DNA from: JACNLN01 sp964626495
GTDB taxonomy: Bacteria; Fidelibacterota; Marinisomatia; Marinisomatales; CAZVFT01
Reading direction: 5' to 3'
Length of the DNA stretch: 26,863 nucleotides
NCBI GenBank assembly: GCA_964626495.1
Contig: CAZVFT010000025.1
Coordinates: forward strand, 1-26,863
Within the stretch, counting starts at the first letter, position 1. Every line of letters starts with the position of its first letter. A program made the position numbers and the translations under genes. Under the pieces are notes generated by a model. That model worked only from the letters and a program-made list of their open reading frames with translations. It did not search any database and had not been told where the DNA came from. Shown piece after piece: positions 23,547 to 26,863 of the stretch.

Positions 23547-26531
23547 ATGAAGAAAATGACTATGTATATTATTGCAATGGGAATTGCTATTTTCAATCTG
23601 CTTCTTGCAAAAGAAGTATCAATGGTTGAAGCAATTCAAGTTGCAAAAAACCTCTATTTTGAAAGAAGTGAAGTAGCCTTGGAGAATATTCATGTAGAGG
23701 GGTACTATCTTGAAAAGAGTGAGAATATCAATTTGATCTATATTTTCAATTTTTCCCCAGCTGGATTTGTTATGATAGCAGCGGATGATCGAGTCAGGCC
23801 CATTCTTGGATATGCCTTCGAAGGAGAATACGCTCCTGATCAGGCTCCTCCTCAACTCGAACAGTTGATGAATAATTATCAGGATGAAATAAAATATGCA
23901 ATTGAGGAAGGCATACCCACCTTGAGGGAAAACGAGGAATTGTGGATAAAATATAAATCTAAGCAAATTAGTAAAAGTAGAGGTGTTAGGGATGTACAGC
24001 CCATGATTCAAGCTCAGTGGGACCAGGGTTATCCGTGGAATGCTTTGTGTCCTAGTGGAACCCCCGTTGGATGTGTTGCAGTGTCTATGGGACAAATAAT
24101 GCATTATTGGTCACATCCCGATACTGGTGTGGGATCTCACAGTTACGTTCACCCAGTGTATGGCCAGCTCTCTGCAAATTTTGGCGACACGTTTTATGAC
24201 TTTGATAACATGCCCGATTCCTATCCAACCTTAGCGACACAAACCCTGTTATTTCACTGTGGTGTTGCGGTAGAAATGGATTATGATCCAGAAGGATCAG
24301 GGGCGTCAGTGGGTAGTGGGTATCCATCTGCGAAAACGGCACTGTATGAACATTTTCGGTACAGACAGGATATGATAAACTATGTTATAAAAAATAACTA
24401 CTCAACTCAAGTTTGGTTAGATATGTTGATTGATGAGTTAGATGATGCTCGTCCCACGATATATGTGGGTTTTGGCAGTGATGGGGGGCATGCCTGGAAC
24501 ATTGATGGCTATCAGGGACTAGATTATTTCCATTGTAATTGGGGATGGGGAGGATATGCAAACGGCTATTTCTACCTCGATAACCTGTCTCCAGGTGGAT
24601 CGAGTTTTAACTTAAATCAGGGAATGCTGAGAGGTATTTTGCCAGATATCTCAATTCCTCAGCTTGAATATTATTCCCATGTTCTGATTTGGACTTTAAG
24701 TGATGGTGACGGTGTTTTGAATCCAGGTGAAGCAGCGAATATGAGGGTGCTTCTAAAAAATGCAGATTGGGCAGAGAATGCCGAAGACGTAACTGCTACA
24801 TTGACCAGTGCAACGCCAGGAGTTTCCATTATGGATAGTATTGCCATTTATCCATCTACTATTTATCCCGGCGGAATAGGAGTGAACACCACTGATTTGT
24901 TTACCTTTGAGTTATCTAATGATATTCAATTAGGAGATATTGTATTCACGATTCATGTCTCTGCACAGGGACCACAAGGAGATCCATACAACGAATCATT
25001 TGATTTTACCCAGGAGGTCAGTTTGAATCAGAGTGGTTGGCCATATATGAGTGATTTCCAGGTTGAATCCTCTCCTATTGTTATCGATATAAATGGAGAT
25101 GGTGAAAATGAAATTATCTTTGGCGATTATGGCGGAAATCTCCATGTTTTGGCTCCCTCCGGTGTGGAATTAGATAATTTCCCATTTGATACAGGAAACC
25201 AAATCTGGGGTTCACCTGCGGTAGTTGATATTGATAATGATGGAGATATTGAAATCGTTATTACCTCTAAAAGTAAACATCTTTATATCTTGAATTCTGA
25301 TGGTACTGAACAACTGGATTATAACGCAGACCAGTATCTAATGGGAACCCCTGCTTTGGGTGACATAGATGGCGATGGTAACCTTGAGATCATTTTTGGC
25401 GGGTATTCGTCTTCAGGGAAATTGTTTGCTATCAATCCTGATGGTTCAGATGTGGCAGGTTTCCCCTATCAGTTGGGTGAGAAGATTCGGAGAGGAGTGG
25501 CTTTAGCTGATTTTAATGGAAATGAGAAAGTGGACATTGTATGTAGTACTGATAGTGATAATCTATGGCTGATCTATGATGACCTGACTGTAGCGAGTGG
25601 ATTTCCATTTACAGCCAACGGGGATTTTCGAACAGCACCTGCCATTGTAGAAGTAGATGGCCAAAAAATTATTCTTGCAGGGTCCAGAGACGATAATTTC
25701 TATGCAATAAATAGTGATGGTAGCTTACGATTTACTCTGACAGCAGGGGATGATATTAGTACTTCGCCTGGGTTTGTGGATATGGAAAGTGATGTTGGAA
25801 TATTCTTTGGTTCAGAAGATGGGTATTTATATGGGGTAAATTCTAACGGCACAAATCTCACTGGTTGGCCAAATAATATTGATGGTGAGGTCAATTCGTC
25901 ACCTACATTTGCTGACTTAGACGGTGATGGAAATCCTGAAGTAATTGCAGCGACAGATTTAGGTAAATTAGTTGCCTATCACTTAGATGGAACTTCCTAT
26001 ACGCATTTTCCAATTAATTATGAATTTTCATTCGTAGGATCTCCTATTATCATCGATACAGATCTGGATAATGATCTGGAGATATTGATTGGATCAACAG
26101 GTTCTGTGGTAAATATTGATGTTAAGGATTCTCTAGGAACGGTAGATGATTACTGGAATATGTATCGGGGAAATTCTCTGAGAACAGGATATTTCACTTT
26201 TACTGCTGCTGGTATTATTCAGGATGAGCTGGTACCAACAACATTTGCACTGGGTAATCCGTTCCCAAATCCATTTAATCCCACAATGACTGTTCAATAC
26301 AAAGTACCTGTATTAAGCAGTGTAATAATTTCGATTTACAATATCCTTGGACAGGAAACAGTCCAGTTGGTTAATGATGTTCATCAAACAGGTGTTTATC
26401 ACGTTAACTGGAATGCTTCAGAATATCCAAGCGGTATATATTTTGTAAAGATGATTACCACCAATATAGGTGGTGATGTACAGGTAGGACAAGATTTTGA
26501 AAAATGCCATAAAATTCTTTTGGTGAAATAA
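23547..26531 (+). CDS. Secreted C10 family (streptopain-like) cysteine protease with beta-propeller and sorting CTD
   Basis: The product has 994 residues with a signal peptide (MKKMTMYIIAMGIAIFNLLLA-K). Residues about 25-140 match the C10 propeptide/Spi inhibitor type (FSPAGFVMIAADDRVRPILGY). The peptidase domain follows: nucleophile Cys176 in PVGCVAVSMGQIMHYW, catalytic His315 in GGHAWNIDGY, and the downstream HCNWGWGG (329-336) that shapes the active site in SpeB and interpain. All essential residues are present, so it should be active after propeptide removal. A CARDB-like beta segment comes at about 380-490, then eight FG-GAP/VCBS-type propeller blades (about 507-861, such as SPAVVDIDNDGDIEIVI) with Asp-rich calcium loops. 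The end is a Por-type CTD (FPNPFNPTMTVQY ... KILLVK, 896-994). The C10 peptidase fused to a full propeller is unusual. It is probably a secreted protein-degrading enzyme. Confidence 0.93.
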   Translation: MKKMTMYIIAMGIAIFNLLLAKEVSMVEAIQVAKNLYFERSEVALENIHVEGYYLEKSENINLIYIFNFSPAGFVMIAADDRVRPILGYAFEGEYAPDQAPPQLEQLMNNYQDEIKYAIEEGIPTLRENEELWIKYKSKQISKSRGVRDVQPMIQAQWDQGYPWNALCPSGTPVGCVAVSMGQIMHYWSHPDTGVGSHSYVHPVYGQLSANFGDTFYDFDNMPDSYPTLATQTLLFHCGVAVEMDYDPEGSGASVGSGYPSAKTALYEHFRYRQDMINYVIKNNYSTQVWLDMLIDELDDARPTIYVGFGSDGGHAWNIDGYQGLDYFHCNWGWGGYANGYFYLDNLSPGGSSFNLNQGMLRGILPDISIPQLEYYSHVLIWTLSDGDGVLNPGEAANMRVLLKNADWAENAEDVTATLTSATPGVSIMDSIAIYPSTIYPGGIGVNTTDLFTFELSNDIQLGDIVFTIHVSAQGPQGDPYNESFDFTQEVSLNQSGWPYMSDFQVESSPIVIDINGDGENEIIFGDYGGNLHVLAPSGVELDNFPFDTGNQIWGSPAVVDIDNDGDIEIVITSKSKHLYILNSDGTEQLDYNADQYLMGTPALGDIDGDGNLEIIFGGYSSSGKLFAINPDGSDVAGFPYQLGEKIRRGVALADFNGNEKVDIVCSTDSDNLWLIYDDLTVASGFPFTANGDFRTAPAIVEVDGQKIILAGSRDDNFYAINSDGSLRFTLTAGDDISTSPGFVDMESDVGIFFGSEDGYLYGVNSNGTNLTGWPNNIDGEVNSSPTFADLDGDGNPEVIAATDLGKLVAYHLDGTSYTHFPINYEFSFVGSPIIIDTDLDNDLEILIGSTGSVVNIDVKDSLGTVDDYWNMYRGNSLRTGYFTFTAAGIIQDELVPTTFALGNPFPNPFNPTMTVQYKVPVLSSVIISIYNILGQETVQLVNDVHQTGVYHVNWNASEYPSGIYFVKMITTNIGGDVQVGQDFEKCHKILLVK

Positions 26532-26649
26532 TCGTTATTGAAATCCAATACTTTGAATTTGATTTATAAATATATATTTTTTGACATTATATTTGAGATG
26601 TTGATTTATTACGAAAGTCAATAACAGTAATGGAAAGTGAGGTAGAAAA
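26532..26649. promoter_or_regulatory. Spacer with candidate promoter for the terminal gene
   Basis: TTGACA at 26581-26586 is a perfect -35 element; TTTATT at 26605-26610 is a weak -10 after an 18-bp spacer. A 12-bp AT palindrome, AAATATATATTT, lies just upstream (26568-26579). GTGAGGT at 26636-26642 is the ribosome binding site for ATG26650. Confidence 0.35.
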
Positions 26650-26863
26650 ATGAAACGATCGGTCTTAATGTTAACAATATTAGCTTTTGGAATCGGGACT
26701 GTTCTCGGATCCGTTACAAAGGGTCCCAATACGGCTCCATATGGGCAAAAGCTTATTAAAAAAGTGGAGTCATGTTCACTACTTCAGGTACCTGATAATC
26801 ATGGTCCAAGTCCGATAATTATGCCATCATCCCGTGATGCTCATTTCACATTTATAGATTCAT
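26650..26863 (+). CDS. Secreted protein, 5' fragment cut by the window end
   Basis: From ATG26650 the frame stays open to the last base (71 complete codons). The start has a ribosome binding site, GTGAGGT, 7 nt upstream. The N-terminus is a clear signal peptide (MKRSVLMLTILAFGIGTVLG-S), followed by a mature start containing TKGPNTAPYGQKLIKK and VPDNHGPSPIIMPSSRDAHF. I recognise no domain in the 50 mature residues available. By position it is another exported protein of the same surface-protein cluster. Confidence 0.75.
   Translation, partial: MKRSVLMLTILAFGIGTVLGSVTKGPNTAPYGQKLIKKVESCSLLQVPDNHGPSPIIMPSSRDAHFTFIDS

Noticed and set aside
1..26863. tRNA, rRNA, CRISPR array, phage or defence genes
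   Set aside because: No cloverleaf with a TTC-A arm, no regularly spaced direct repeats, and no integrase, Cas, nuclease or phage structural motif was found on either strand.

Overview
The window is AT-rich, and every credible gene lies on the + strand. It reads as a chromosomal segment from an uncultivated member of the FCB superphylum (Bacteroidota and relatives). Neomarinimicrobiota (SAR406) is my best guess, with Calditrichota, Cloacimonadota or Ignavibacteria as alternatives. The guess rests on the mix of Por-type C-terminal sorting domains (CTDs), PorV/PorQ-like outer-membrane proteins, a TonB-dependent receptor with a carboxypeptidase-like regulatory domain, and large secreted proteins with repeats of the form D-x-N-G-N-G-x-W-D. 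The taxonomic call is inference; no rRNA gene is present.

Layout. 1-3895 is a housekeeping half: a small polytopic membrane protein with a His-rich C-terminus (361-993), trigger factor (tig, 1315-2613) and ClpP (2902-3495). Its intergenic gaps are 288-400 bp long and carry short dispersed repeats: a GC-rich hairpin-forming element in three copies and a CCACGAA-type element in several copies. 3896-20464 is a tightly packed run of six genes: acidic-repeat lipoprotein, TonB-dependent receptor, CTD cargo protein 1, PorV-like protein, CTD cargo protein 2 (PKD repeats plus a lamin-tail domain), and PorV-like protein again. Gaps in this run are 9-56 nt, so it may be one operon. 20574-26531 holds two further secreted proteins with the classical NPFNP-type CTD: a jelly-roll/FN3 protein and a C10 (streptopain-like) cysteine protease fused to a beta-propeller. 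A last secreted protein starts at 26650 and runs off the end.

How the genes may work together. The two PorV-like genes are identical in nucleotide sequence, and each lies 9 nt downstream of a cargo protein that ends in the same distinctive CTD (VVPNPY ... GKFAVVR). PorV is the outer-membrane shuttle of the type IX secretion system and binds CTD cargo, so the locus looks like a duplicated cargo-plus-shuttle cassette beside a nutrient receptor and its surface lipoprotein. The NPFNP-type cargos downstream have no PorV neighbour. The specific pairing is a hypothesis.

Assembly caveat. The 100-N gap at 10470-10569 is flanked by two exact 55-bp copies of the same sequence. Collapsing them restores one uninterrupted 1055-codon gene, so the gap is almost certainly a scaffolding artefact rather than missing DNA.
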